In this document: positions 1-10,300 of the stretch, one piece after another | Layout: each line of letters opens with the position of its first letter | Numbering within the stretch: position 1 is the stretch's first letter | Assembly: GCA_903927945.1 (NCBI GenBank) | Contig: CAIYOZ010000002.1 | Coordinates: forward strand, 1-48,531 | DNA from: an uncultured Bacteroidales bacterium | GTDB lineage: Bacteria; Bacteroidota; Bacteroidia; Bacteroidales; Paludibacteraceae | Direction of reading: 5' to 3' | Length of the DNA stretch: 48,531 bases | Position numbers and translations under genes: made by a program | The notes under the pieces: model-generated | The model's input: only the letters and a program-made list of their open reading frames with translations | The model's database searches: none | Told to the model about the DNA's origin: nothing

Positions 1-2
1 AA

Positions 3-2585
3 GGGAGTATCAACAAAGGGACAAAAAAAATCAATCAAAAAGAAAAGAACATTCTTTGTTTTGAAAAAAGTGATGCTACTTTTAAATCCGTATTAAAGAA
101 CTTAAAAATTCAATTACCTGATTCTATAAAGAAAGAAGGATTCTTCATTTCTACAGTCAAAAACACGACTATCATCTGTGGAGCTGATGGTAATGGTGTG
201 ATTTACGGTTGCCGTGAAATTATTGACAGATTCCAAAAAGAAAAAAAGCTTGATTTACCGGCTTCTTACAGTGATGCACCCGAAATGGTCATGCGCGGCA
301 CCTGTATTGGCATGCAAAAACCAACCTACCTGCCCGGTCGTACAGTCTATGAATATCCATATACTCCCGAAACATTTCCCTGGTTTTACGATAAAAAACA
401 ATGGATAGAATACCTCGATATGCTGGTGGCAAACCGGATGAACTCGCTTTATTTATGGAACGGGCATCCCTTTGCATCCCTGGTGCGTCTGAAAGAATAT
501 CCGTTTGCAGTCGAAGTGAGTGATGAGACGTTTAAAAAGAATGAAGAAATTTACACGTTCCTGACCCAAGAAGCTGACAAACGTGGGATTTTCATCATTC
601 AGATGTTTTATAACATCATTGTGTCCAAACCTTTTGCCGAACATTACGGCATTAAAACCCAGGACCGCAATCGCCCGATAACACCCTTGATCAGTGATTA
701 TACACGGAAGAGCATTGCTGCTTTTGTGGAGAAATACCCCAATGTTGGTTTTTTAATCACACTGGGAGAAGCGATGGATACCAACGAAGATGATGTAAAA
801 TGGTTTACCCAAACCATTATTCCCGGAGTAAAAGATGGAATGAAAGCGTTAGGCCGCACGGATGAACTGCCAATCATTCTACGCTCGCATGATACGGATG
901 CTAAATTGGATCTCGAAGCAGCTAAACCATTGTATAAGAATTTATTTACCATGAGTAAATATACCGGTGAAAGCCTCACAACGTATGAGCCAGGTGGTCC
1001 ATGGTCTAAAACCGACAGGGACCTGAGTGAACTTGGACCTGTTCATATCAGCAACGTCCATGTGCTGGCGAATCTTGAACCCTGGCGTTATGGTTCCCCT
1101 GAATTTATTCAGAAAGCTGTTGCTGCCATGCATGTGATGAAGGGTGCCAATGGGTTGCATTTGTATCCACAGGCTTCATTCTGGGATTATCCCTATACAG
1201 CGGATAAGCTGGCGGATGGAAGCCGGTTAAAACAAATCGACCGTGACTGGATATGGAATAAAGCCTGGGCAAGGTATGCCTGGAATTGCCATCGGGAACG
1301 GAATGATGAAATTCATTACTGGGATCAGCAATTGGGGGATTATTATGGAATAGAGGATACTGAGGCCCGTAATATTCAGGAAGCCTATGATCAGACCGGA
1401 GAAATAGCCCCTAAATTACTCCGTCGATTCGGAATCACGGAAGGAAACCGTCAGACCCTATTGTTGGGTATGTTCATGAGCCAGTTGGTGAACCCTTATA
1501 AATATAAGATTTATCCGGGATTCTATGAAAGTTGCGGACCTGAAGGGGAAAAGCTCATAGAATATGTGGAAAAGGAATGGAAACATCAACCTCATACAGG
1601 TGAATTACCCCTGGATATCATTGCACAAGCCATTGCACATGGTGATAAAGCCGTAGCAGCCATCGATCAGGTGGAAGGAAAAGTAACCAGAAACAAAGAG
1701 GAATTCGAGCGTCTTCGGAATGATATACACTGCTATCGTGAATTTGCTTATTTCTTCGAGAACAAAGTGAAAGCCGCCAGGCTGGTGCTCGATTATCAAT
1801 GGGGTAAAGACAGTAAGAATCTGGATGCAGCCATACCGTTTCTCGAAAAGAGCCTGGAACATTATGGAAAGTTAGTCGATTTGACCAAAGATCATTATCT
1901 GTACGCCAACAGCATGCAGACTTCCCAACGAAGAATTCCTATCGGCGGAGATAATGGAAAGAATAAAACCTGGGAAGAACTACTGGTCTATTATCAGAAA
2001 GAATTTGTAAATTACAAAACAAATCTGGCCATGTTAAAAGGAAAAACCTGTACAGGGATACAGAAAGTCGCCATCATTCCAGCCCTTTTACAATCGAATG
2101 TCAAGCTCATATCCAATGAAAAATGGATTAATTTGAAAGATGGGAACTCGTTATATAGCGATATAGACTCCAAAATTGAAGGCATAGCACCTGAACTTGC
2201 CGGAATGAACGGTTGGTTACTAAATGCTGAATCACAATCTGATGCAGGGACTACAATTGAATTCGAATCAACAACTCCTGTCAAACTTCTGATCGGTTTT
2301 TTCCGGGATGATCAAAAGAAATTTGCCAAGGCTCCTACCCTGGAGACTGACGCTTCGGCTAATTTATATGGACAGGCCGAACCTGTTTTAATGAACGCCA
2401 TTCACTTTAAGAGTTTACCGATGGTCAATGTGCATGCCTACAGTTTCAATGCCGGAAAAAACAAACTGTTATTGCCTAAAGGTCTTTGCCTGGTACTTGG
2501 ATTTACAAACAGCCTGATTGAATCCAGGGATGCCGGACTATCAGGAACCGGAAAAGAGAAAACGATAGATTGGATGTTTTATTAA
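3..2585 (+). CDS. Secreted GH138-like glycosidase (alpha-D-galacturonidase-like), 5'-truncated
   Basis: The frame is open from base 3, so the start and any signal peptide lie outside the window; the first start-like codon inside (GTG at 198) falls within the conserved motif GADGNGVIYG and is not the true start. About 860 residues are present. The N-terminal part (GADGNGVIYG, then CREIIDRF) resembles the small alpha/beta domain that precedes the barrel in GH20, GH67 and GH115 enzymes. A probable (beta/alpha)8 barrel follows, with LITLGEAMD (Glu codon 768-770) as a candidate catalytic acid; the C-terminus looks like a beta-sandwich. Length and position directly before a GH137/GH2-like fusion recall, from memory, the BT0997-BT0996 pair of the Bacteroides RG-II locus, where BT0997 is a GH138 enzyme cleaving alpha-galacturonic acid. 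The family call is inferred without a search; another GH20/GH67-like family is possible. Confidence 0.55.
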   Translation, partial: GSINKGTKKINQKEKNILCFEKSDATFKSVLKNLKIQLPDSIKKEGFFISTVKNTTIICGADGNGVIYGCREIIDRFQKEKKLDLPASYSDAPEMVMRGTCIGMQKPTYLPGRTVYEYPYTPETFPWFYDKKQWIEYLDMLVANRMNSLYLWNGHPFASLVRLKEYPFAVEVSDETFKKNEEIYTFLTQEADKRGIFIIQMFYNIIVSKPFAEHYGIKTQDRNRPITPLISDYTRKSIAAFVEKYPNVGFLITLGEAMDTNEDDVKWFTQTIIPGVKDGMKALGRTDELPIILRSHDTDAKLDLEAAKPLYKNLFTMSKYTGESLTTYEPGGPWSKTDRDLSELGPVHISNVHVLANLEPWRYGSPEFIQKAVAAMHVMKGANGLHLYPQASFWDYPYTADKLADGSRLKQIDRDWIWNKAWARYAWNCHRERNDEIHYWDQQLGDYYGIEDTEARNIQEAYDQTGEIAPKLLRRFGITEGNRQTLLLGMFMSQLVNPYKYKIYPGFYESCGPEGEKLIEYVEKEWKHQPHTGELPLDIIAQAIAHGDKAVAAIDQVEGKVTRNKEEFERLRNDIHCYREFAYFFENKVKAARLVLDYQWGKDSKNLDAAIPFLEKSLEHYGKLVDLTKDHYLYANSMQTSQRRIPIGGDNGKNKTWEELLVYYQKEFVNYKTNLAMLKGKTCTGIQKVAIIPALLQSNVKLISNEKWINLKDGNSLYSDIDSKIEGIAPELAGMNGWLLNAESQSDAGTTIEFESTTPVKLLIGFFRDDQKKFAKAPTLETDASANLYGQAEPVLMNAIHFKSLPMVNVHAYSFNAGKNKLLLPKGLCLVLGFTNSLIESRDAGLSGTGKEKTIDWMFY

Positions 2586-2687
2586 TCCGAAACATTTATA
2601 TTCCACCTGGAATGATGTTCTAAATTACTGTCTTTTTGATTACAATTTGCCTGCCATTTTCAAGTTGGGGGTATATTAACACTGATT

Positions 2688-5600
2688 ATGCAACAAAAGA
2701 TATTCTCTCTCATACTAAGTCTTTTCACTTGTTTTTATATCGCAGCTCAGCCTGAAGTTACCCAGGCAAAAATGGCTGAGATCTACGAACAGGTTAAAAC
2801 ACCTTACAAGTATGGTCTTGCCATCGCACCAACCACGAACAATTACAAAGTGGATTGTCCCACCGTTTTTCGGAAAGGTGATAAATGGTACATGACCTAC
2901 CTGGTTTACAATGGAAGAACAGGAACCAACGGCCGCGGATACGAGACCTGGATGGCGGAAAGTGATAATTTGTTGGAATGGAAAACGAAAGGACGTGTTC
3001 TTTCATTTCGCGAAGGTACCTGGGACATGAATCAACGGGGTGGCTTTCCTTCCTTGCCTGACATTAACTGGGGTGGCAGTTACAAACTTCAAACATTCAA
3101 AGGCAAGTATTGGATGACGTATATCGGTGGTGCTTCTGCCGGATACGAGTCAGGGCCCTTAAAGATCGGAATGGCCTTTACCCCGGAATCAAAACTGACG
3201 GATGCAACAGAATGGGATGCTCTCCCCGACCCTATTCTCACTCCCAAAGATAAAGACGGGCAATGGTTCGAAAACATCACGCAATATAAAAGCACGGTTT
3301 ATTGGGATAAAAAGAAAACTCTTGGAGCCCCCTTTGTTATGTTTTACAATGCCGGCGGTATCAATCCAACGAATAAGATCAAAGCTGAACGTATCGGTAT
3401 TGCCCTTTCGAAGGACATGAAACACTGGAAGCGTTATCCGGGGAATCCCGTCTTCACGCACGAGGAAGGTATCACGGGTGATGCGTACATCCAGAAGATC
3501 GGTGATGTGTATGTCATGTTTTATTTCTCAGCATTCCGTGCCGACCGTCCCTACAAAGCTTTCAATACCTTTGCCTGCAGTTATGACCTGATTCACTGGG
3601 CTGACTGGAAAGGAGCCGATTTGATCATTCCGTCCAAATCATACGATAATCTCTTTGCCCATAAAAGCTGCCTAATTAATTATCAAGGTATTGTCTATCA
3701 TTTTTATTGCGGGGTGAATCAGGATGATCAACGCGGTATTGCCGTAGCCACCAGCAAACCAATGGGACACTCAGCCTTGCGGTTTCCAATACCCGAATCA
3801 AAAGAAAGGCGCACCATTGTCAACCTGAATGAGGGTTGGAAAACCTGGATGAAAGATACCCTGAAGGTCAATATCCCGCACAACTGGGATGACTACTATG
3901 GTTACCGTCAACTCACACATGGCAACCTGCACGGGACTGCCACCTATCAAAAAACATTTATTGCCCCCAAAGCAGGCGAAAACAAACAGTACTTTATACG
4001 CTTCGAGGGTGTAGGCACTTTTGCCACCGTCACCCTGAACGGGATCAGTTTTGGCAGGCATCCCGGTGGAAGAGTTTCGTTTACCCTGAATGTGACTACT
4101 GCCATTAAACCGGGTGAAAACAATACGCTGACCGTCGTGGCTGAGCATCCTGAAATGATTACCGACATGCCCTGGGTATGCGGAGGTTGCTCCTCGGAAT
4201 ATGGATTCAGCGAAGGTTCGCAACCGTTGGGTATATTCCGGCCTGTGATATTGGAAGTAACCGACGACATTCGGATTGAGCCTTTCGGAATACATATCTG
4301 GAATAATACAAAAGCAGATTCCCTTTTTATCGAAACCGAAGTAAAAAACTATGGCACGCAACCCGGTGAGATTGAAATTGTCAACAAACTCAATAATGCA
4401 GATGGTATAGGTGTTCTTCGGTTGGCGGGGAAAGTCACGCTGGCATCCGGTGAGACGAGGATTATCAGGCAGGTTTCGTCCATACCGGTTCTTAAACGCT
4501 GGGATATTGCGCACCCTTATCTTTACAAGCTGGCATCCATGATCAAGCGGGGTGATAAAACAACTGATGAGATTTCAACTCCTTATGGTATCCGCACCCT
4601 GAGTTGGCCGGTGAAACGAAACGATCAGGATGGACGGTTCTATATGAACGAAAAGCCTGTATTTATCAACGGCGTTTGTGAATATGAAAACCAATTCGGG
4701 CAGTCCCATGCCTTCAGCAACGAGCAAATAGCTTCAAGGGTGAAGCAAATCAAGGCGGCAGGATTTAATGCATTCCGTGATGCCCACCAGCCACACAACC
4801 TGGAGTACCAAAAATACTGGGACGAAGATGGAATACTATTCTGGCCTCAGTTCTCAGCTCATATCTGGTATGACACCCCCGAATTCAGGAACAACTTCAA
4901 GCAATTGCTTCGTCAGTGGGTGAAAGAGCGTCGCAATTCTCCCTCCCTCATTATGTGGGGACTGCAAAACGAAAGTGTACTACCCAAGGATTTTGCCCGT
5001 GAATGCAGTGATATCATCCGCGAAATGGATCCCACTACCGCTTACATGCGCGTGATCACTACCTGTAACGGAGGTGAAGGAACCGATTGGAATGTTGTTC
5101 AGAACTGGAGCGGCACCTATGGGGGCAAAATCGAAAATTACAACCATGAACTGACTAAACCCAATCAGTTGCTGAACGGGGAATATGGAGCCTGGCGCAG
5201 TTTGGGACTGCATACCGAACCAACAGCCTTCGATCCCAAAGGTAGCTGGAGTGAAGATCGCATGTGCCAACTCCTGGAAATGAAGATCCGTTTGGCTGAA
5301 CAGGCTAAGGATAGTGTCTGCGGACAATTCCAGTGGGTCTTCAGCTCGCACGACAATCCGGGGCGTCGTCAACCGGATGAGGCTTACAGGGTCATTGATA
5401 AAGTCGGGCCTTTTAATTATAAAGGACTGGTCACACCCTGGGAAGAACCTACGGATGCCTATTACATGTACCGTGCCAATTACGTTTCGGCAAAGACCGA
5501 CCCAATGGTTTATCTTGTTTCACATACATGGCCCGGTCGTTTTACGAAACGCAGCCGTGCCACCGTGGAAGCCTACAGCAACTGCGACAGCGTGAAACTG

Positions 5601-6845
5601 TATAACGACGCTACCAATGATAACTTTATGGGGCGTAAAAAGAATAATGGCAAGGGGACTCATTTTATGTGGGAAAACAGGGATGTGCGGTATAATGTGC
5701 TTCGGGCCGTCGGTTATTTTGAAGGGAAACCCGTTGCCGAAGATCTGATCATACTGGATCATCTCGAAAAGGCTCCTCATTTCGACAGTTTATATCATCA
5801 AAGTAAACCGTTGCTCAAAGCGGAAGCCGGTTACAAGTACTTATACCGCGTGAATTGTGGCGGTGACGACTATACCGATGAGTTTCAACAAAAATGGGCA
5901 AAGGATGATAGTACCTATTCCCACTCCTGGGGAGCTGACTTCAAGGGGATGAATCCTTATCAGGCCAGTCAGGGAGTCACCACCGATCCGATACAGGGAG
6001 TACGCGACTGGTCGTTATTCGGACATTTCCGCTTTGGCCGCCAACGCCTGTCGTATCATTTTGCCGTACCTGATGGACGCTACCGGGTGGAACTTTATTT
6101 TACCGAACCCTGGCATGGTACAGGCGGCGGTGTAGCCACAGATTGCGAAGGGTTACGTGTGTTCGATGTAGCACTTAATGATTCGGTTGTGCTGCACGAC
6201 CTGGATATCTGGGCGGAAAGCGGACACGATGGTGCCCTGAAAAAAGTGGTTTATGCCGATGTAAATGATGGCAAACTGCTCCTTTCATTTCCAACTGTAA
6301 AAGCTGGCCAGGCTTTGATCTCTGCCATTGCCATCGCCTCAACGGTTCACCAGGTGCAGGTGCCGGTTTTACCGGCAACAACCTGGTCGTGGCAGGAAGC
6401 CGGAAGTAATTTCAGGGAGAAGACACCTTTATCAATGCTTGCGGAAGATAAGAATTCAAATTCAGTTAAAGTCTATAAAGCATCAACTGCTACTGTAAAA
6501 GGATCGTTTACAAAAAAGATTCTTTGTGACAGTGTATCCATCAGTTTCGGAAAAGGAACCACAAACACTATCCAATGGAACATAACCACCGGTTTAGCTC
6601 AGGTATGTGCCCTGCGTTTCAATTATAACAACTCAAACGGACAGGCGCTCCACCTCCGGATGAAATTTATAGCTTCGGATGGAACCCTCTTAAAGGATGA
6701 TGAAATTACTTTTCCCAATACCACCGAAAAATGGCGCATGATCAGTACTACCACTGGCACCTTTGTCAATGCCGGTCATTACAGGGTGATCCTTTCGGCT
6801 CCCGATATGAAAGGGCTAAGCTTTGAATCGCTAATGGTGCAATAA
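2688..6845 (+). CDS. Two-enzyme fusion: five-bladed beta-propeller glycosidase (GH43/GH137-like) + GH2 + malectin
   Basis: This 1385-residue protein begins with a signal peptide (MQQKIFSLILSLFTCFYIAAQ). Residues ~25-365 look like a five-bladed propeller glycosidase (repeated W/Y-rich blades, for example VDCPTVF, APFVMFYNAGG, GDAYIQKIGDVYVMFYF). Residues ~375-950 form a GH2 enzyme: sugar-binding domain, Ig-like domain and barrel, with acid/base Glu762 (GLQNES) and nucleophile Glu832 (LNGEYGAW). A malectin-like domain follows (~1060-1225, around ELYFTEPWHGTGGG), then a C-terminal beta-sandwich. Known biology, from memory: Bacteroides BT0996 of the RG-II pathway joins a GH137 beta-L-arabinofuranosidase to a GH2 beta-glucuronidase in this order, so this is probably its homologue. 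It would act in the periplasm or at the cell surface on a branched pectin side chain. The propeller could instead be GH43-like; the GH2 call is firm. Confidence 0.8.
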   Translation: MQQKIFSLILSLFTCFYIAAQPEVTQAKMAEIYEQVKTPYKYGLAIAPTTNNYKVDCPTVFRKGDKWYMTYLVYNGRTGTNGRGYETWMAESDNLLEWKTKGRVLSFREGTWDMNQRGGFPSLPDINWGGSYKLQTFKGKYWMTYIGGASAGYESGPLKIGMAFTPESKLTDATEWDALPDPILTPKDKDGQWFENITQYKSTVYWDKKKTLGAPFVMFYNAGGINPTNKIKAERIGIALSKDMKHWKRYPGNPVFTHEEGITGDAYIQKIGDVYVMFYFSAFRADRPYKAFNTFACSYDLIHWADWKGADLIIPSKSYDNLFAHKSCLINYQGIVYHFYCGVNQDDQRGIAVATSKPMGHSALRFPIPESKERRTIVNLNEGWKTWMKDTLKVNIPHNWDDYYGYRQLTHGNLHGTATYQKTFIAPKAGENKQYFIRFEGVGTFATVTLNGISFGRHPGGRVSFTLNVTTAIKPGENNTLTVVAEHPEMITDMPWVCGGCSSEYGFSEGSQPLGIFRPVILEVTDDIRIEPFGIHIWNNTKADSLFIETEVKNYGTQPGEIEIVNKLNNADGIGVLRLAGKVTLASGETRIIRQVSSIPVLKRWDIAHPYLYKLASMIKRGDKTTDEISTPYGIRTLSWPVKRNDQDGRFYMNEKPVFINGVCEYENQFGQSHAFSNEQIASRVKQIKAAGFNAFRDAHQPHNLEYQKYWDEDGILFWPQFSAHIWYDTPEFRNNFKQLLRQWVKERRNSPSLIMWGLQNESVLPKDFARECSDIIREMDPTTAYMRVITTCNGGEGTDWNVVQNWSGTYGGKIENYNHELTKPNQLLNGEYGAWRSLGLHTEPTAFDPKGSWSEDRMCQLLEMKIRLAEQAKDSVCGQFQWVFSSHDNPGRRQPDEAYRVIDKVGPFNYKGLVTPWEEPTDAYYMYRANYVSAKTDPMVYLVSHTWPGRFTKRSRATVEAYSNCDSVKLYNDATNDNFMGRKKNNGKGTHFMWENRDVRYNVLRAVGYFEGKPVAEDLIILDHLEKAPHFDSLYHQSKPLLKAEAGYKYLYRVNCGGDDYTDEFQQKWAKDDSTYSHSWGADFKGMNPYQASQGVTTDPIQGVRDWSLFGHFRFGRQRLSYHFAVPDGRYRVELYFTEPWHGTGGGVATDCEGLRVFDVALNDSVVLHDLDIWAESGHDGALKKVVYADVNDGKLLLSFPTVKAGQALISAIAIASTVHQVQVPVLPATTWSWQEAGSNFREKTPLSMLAEDKNSNSVKVYKASTATVKGSFTKKILCDSVSISFGKGTTNTIQWNITTGLAQVCALRFNYNNSNGQALHLRMKFIASDGTLLKDDEITFPNTTEKWRMISTTTGTFVNAGHYRVILSAPDMKGLSFESLMVQ

Positions 6846-7316
6846 ATTGCTTGCAACTTTCAGTTATTTTATCAAATAGCCTCCTTCTTGATTCTTACCG
6901 TACGATTTAGAAATTCAGTTACATTTTTTTAGGCAATGAGACCTTCGGCCTTCGGTATACCTTTCTCCGGCCTTTGTTATACCTTTGGCTTTAGACGTTA
7001 CATACATATTACATACTTGTTACATAGATGTTACATATACATCACATACCTATGTAACATCTATGTAACATCTATATAATTAGAATCTATTACATATTTC
7101 ATTTATAAAGCCAAAGGCATAACAAAGGCAGGAGAAAGGCCGGTCAAAGTCCGGAGAAGTAAACAAGTAAATGGAATTAGACAGAAGACCAGACATAAGC
7201 AATGTTGAATAGATATGACTGAACTTGAAATCATACCGAATGCAGGCCTTCATTGACTCAACTTATGAGTACATTTCCACTTTTTTCACGTCTGCTTAAT
7301 AATTCCAATCCGCAGT
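6846..7316. other. 470-base intergenic region with a long palindrome
   Basis: I see no convincing gene here. The middle is occupied by a roughly 180-base nested imperfect palindrome (entered separately). The remaining sequence up to the next ATG has no clear Bacteroides-type promoter. The palindrome probably separates transcription of the fusion gene from the LacZ-like gene downstream. Confidence 0.6.
6960..7139. repeat. Nested imperfect palindrome with TTACATA-type core
   Basis: The outer arms are 34 bases each (6960-6993 and 7106-7139) and pair at 32 of 34 positions; both contain the words CCTTTGTTAT and CCTTTGGCTTTA or their complements. Inside lies a second, perfect 18-base inverted repeat (7020-7037 and 7051-7068, loop 13 bases) built from the words TTACATA and GATGTTACATA. 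The spacer between the two levels carries further copies of TTACATA. It could fold as a long hairpin in RNA or extrude as a cruciform in DNA. Confidence 0.85.
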
Positions 7317-10300
7317 ATGAAGAAGTATATTTCAATTCTTGTCTTGAATATAATGGTTATGTTGACCATCAACGCCCAACAAGCGGACTGGGAAAACAAT
7401 CATATCCTGAGTATCAACCGCGAGCCTGCCAGGGATGCCTTTATTCCTTATGGGAAAGCTTTGGGAGATCGTACCCTGAGCCTGAACGGAACCTGGAAGT
7501 TCCGCTGGACACCCACCCCAGAAGGTAAGATAAACGATTTCTTTACCACCTCATTCATAGATACGGATTGGAAGTCACTTGCGGTCCCTGCTAACTGGGA
7601 ATTGAACGGATACGGCACCCCCATTTATGTATCATCCGGGTATTCATTTAAAATAGACCCACCCAGGGTAATGGGAACACCCAAGGAAAGTTTCACAGCC
7701 TTTAAGGAACGAAATCCAACCGGACAATACAGACGAACTTTCATACTACCCACCGGTTGGAAATCGGAGGGACAAACCTTTCTGCGTTTTGACGGAGTGA
7801 TCAGTGCCTTTTACGTCTGGGTAAATGGCGTAAAAGTAGGCTATAGCCAGGGAAGCATGGAACCTTCGGAATTTAATGTAACATCTTATTTACAGGTTAG
7901 GGAAAATCAGATAGCTGTTGAAGTGTACAAATACTGCGATGGTTCATACATAGAGGATCAGGACATGTGGCGATTTGCCGGGATACACCGCAATGTCTCC
8001 TTGTTTCATACGCCGAATGTCAGGATCACCGATCTCACGGTACGTACCATTCTGGATAAAGAGTATCGCAATGCCTCCCTTGAAATTGACCCCAAACTTT
8101 CGGTTTACGGAAAGGAAAACGGAAAAGGATATATCGTCCGGGCAAAGATCGAAAATTTGATCAATATCACGGCTGATGCAGCTTCCATCCTGAATCTGGA
8201 TCATAAGGCAGCTTTGATGAACGAATGGAATCCGCAACGTGGACCCCGAAAGACAGGCCGTTTAAAGGCGTTGATTGCAAATCCTGCCAAATGGACGGCT
8301 GAAACACCGAACTTATATACCCTGTTGATTACGCTGGAAGACAGCACCGGCAAAGTGGTCGAACGGGTACGACAGCCCATTGGTTTCCGATCGATAGAAA
8401 TATCCGGCAGGCAGATGCTTATCAATGGGAAGCCTATCAAACTACGCGGTGTCAACCGTCATGAGCATGACCCCGTACTTGGGAAAGTAATGACCGAAAA
8501 ACGCATGCTTCAGGATATCCTGCTCATGAAACGGGCGAATATCAATGCCGTCAGGACCTGTCACTATCCGAATGTTTCACGGTGGTACGAGCTGTGCGAC
8601 TCCATTGGAATGTATGTATTGGATGAAACGGACCTGGAAGAACATGGTTTACGGGGCGGGCTGGCTGCGGACCCTGATTGGTGTGCAGCCTTTATGGATC
8701 GCGTCATTCGGTTGGGCGAGCGCGATAAGAATCATCCTTCAGTGGTTATCTGGAGCCTGGGCAATGAAGCCGGATATGGCCCTAACTTTGCCGCCATGTC
8801 AGGGTGGTTGCACGATTTTGATCCCACCCGTCCGGTTCATTACGAAGGGGCACAGGGAATCAATGGCAATCCCGATCCCTCGACAGTCGATATGATCAGC
8901 CGGTTCTATCCCCGTGTACAAGACGACTATCTCAATCCCGGCACCACGGGAGGCAATGACGCCGAACGCCCCGAGAATGCACGGTGGGAACGACTCATAA
9001 ACATAGCCCCCAACGATACCCGGCCTGTATTGACCAGCGAATATGCCCATGCCATGGGAAATGCCATCGGAAACCTGCAGGAATACTGGGATGAAATTTA
9101 CAGCCATCACCAGTTGCTGGGAGGATTTATCTGGGAATGGGCCGATGAAGGTATCTTCAAGATTCTTCCAAATGGTAAAACCGAAGTGGCCTATGGTGGG
9201 GACTTTGGAGACTTTCCGAATCTCAAAACATTTTGTATCAAAGGGATCGTCACCAGCGACAGGGAAACAACGCCCAAATACTGGGATGTCAAGAAGGTTT
9301 ATCAGCCTGTGGCTATCAGTCTTAAAAATGACAGATTGCTGATTATCAACAGGAATCAACACACATCACTTTCACAATACCGTTGTGCCTGGTCGTGTAC
9401 AGTCGATGGAAAAGAAATCAAAAAAGGTGAAATGGTCTTACCTGATACTCCCGCCGGAGACAGCGTGACGGTATCTTCACCTATGCTTGTCGACAAACTA
9501 CCCAAAGGGGATGTTCGGTTGAAGATATTCTTTCAGCTCAAACAAGATTGTGTATGGGCAACCGCAGGATATGAGGTCGCCTATGAACAATTCTGCCTGC
9601 AGGAAGGAGCTTTTCCTCCGGCAGCAGTTTCTAACAAGGGAGCCATCTCCATCCATGAAAGCAACAATGAATTGCATGCAACAGGTAACCGGTTTTCAGC
9701 AAGTTGGAATGCAAAAGACGGTAGCCTTACATCATTAGTGTATGATGGTCGCGAAACATTGGCTCATCCTGCCGACTTTTCGACACAACCCATGATACAG
9801 GCATTCCGGGCACCCGTGGATAATGACCGGAGTTTTGGAAACTGGCTGGCAAAGGACTGGATCGCCAATAATCTGAATGCACCGGTTGTCAGCACCGATT
9901 CAATGACTCATAGTTTTCGAAAAGATGGGGCATTAAGGGTTGTCGTGTCTAAAACAAATCAGTATAAAAATGGAAAAATAAAGGCTAAACTTATTTATAC
10001 AGTCACTTCCAACGGAACAGTGGATTTAGAATGTCATTTTATTCCCGTTGGTGATTTGCCCGAATTACCAAGGTTGGGCATCGCCCTGGCGATAAATCCG
10101 GATGATACCAATTTTAGATGGTATGGCCGTGGACCGCAAGAAAATTACCCCGACCGCAAAGATGCTGCCATGGTAGGGATTTGGAAAGGGAAAGTAAGCG
10201 AACAGGCCGAGCGGTATCCACGTCCGCAAGAGACAGGAAACAAAGAGGAAATACGCACCCTGAGCCTGACAAACAACCAAGGGGCGGGATTAAAAGTAGA

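Noticed and set aside
2609-2687. Possible promoter box TACAATTTG before the fusion gene
   Set aside because: It has one base too many for TAnnTTTG and no -33 element.
3798-4514. A 238-residue minus-strand open frame inside the fusion gene
   Set aside because: It is antisense to clear GH2 sugar-binding sequence, lacks any domain, and is explained by codon bias of the plus-strand gene.
7253-7528. A 91-residue open frame overlapping the start of the LacZ-like GH2
   Set aside because: It lies in another frame over the well-supported GH2 gene, has no recognisable motif, and its reading shadows GH2 codons.
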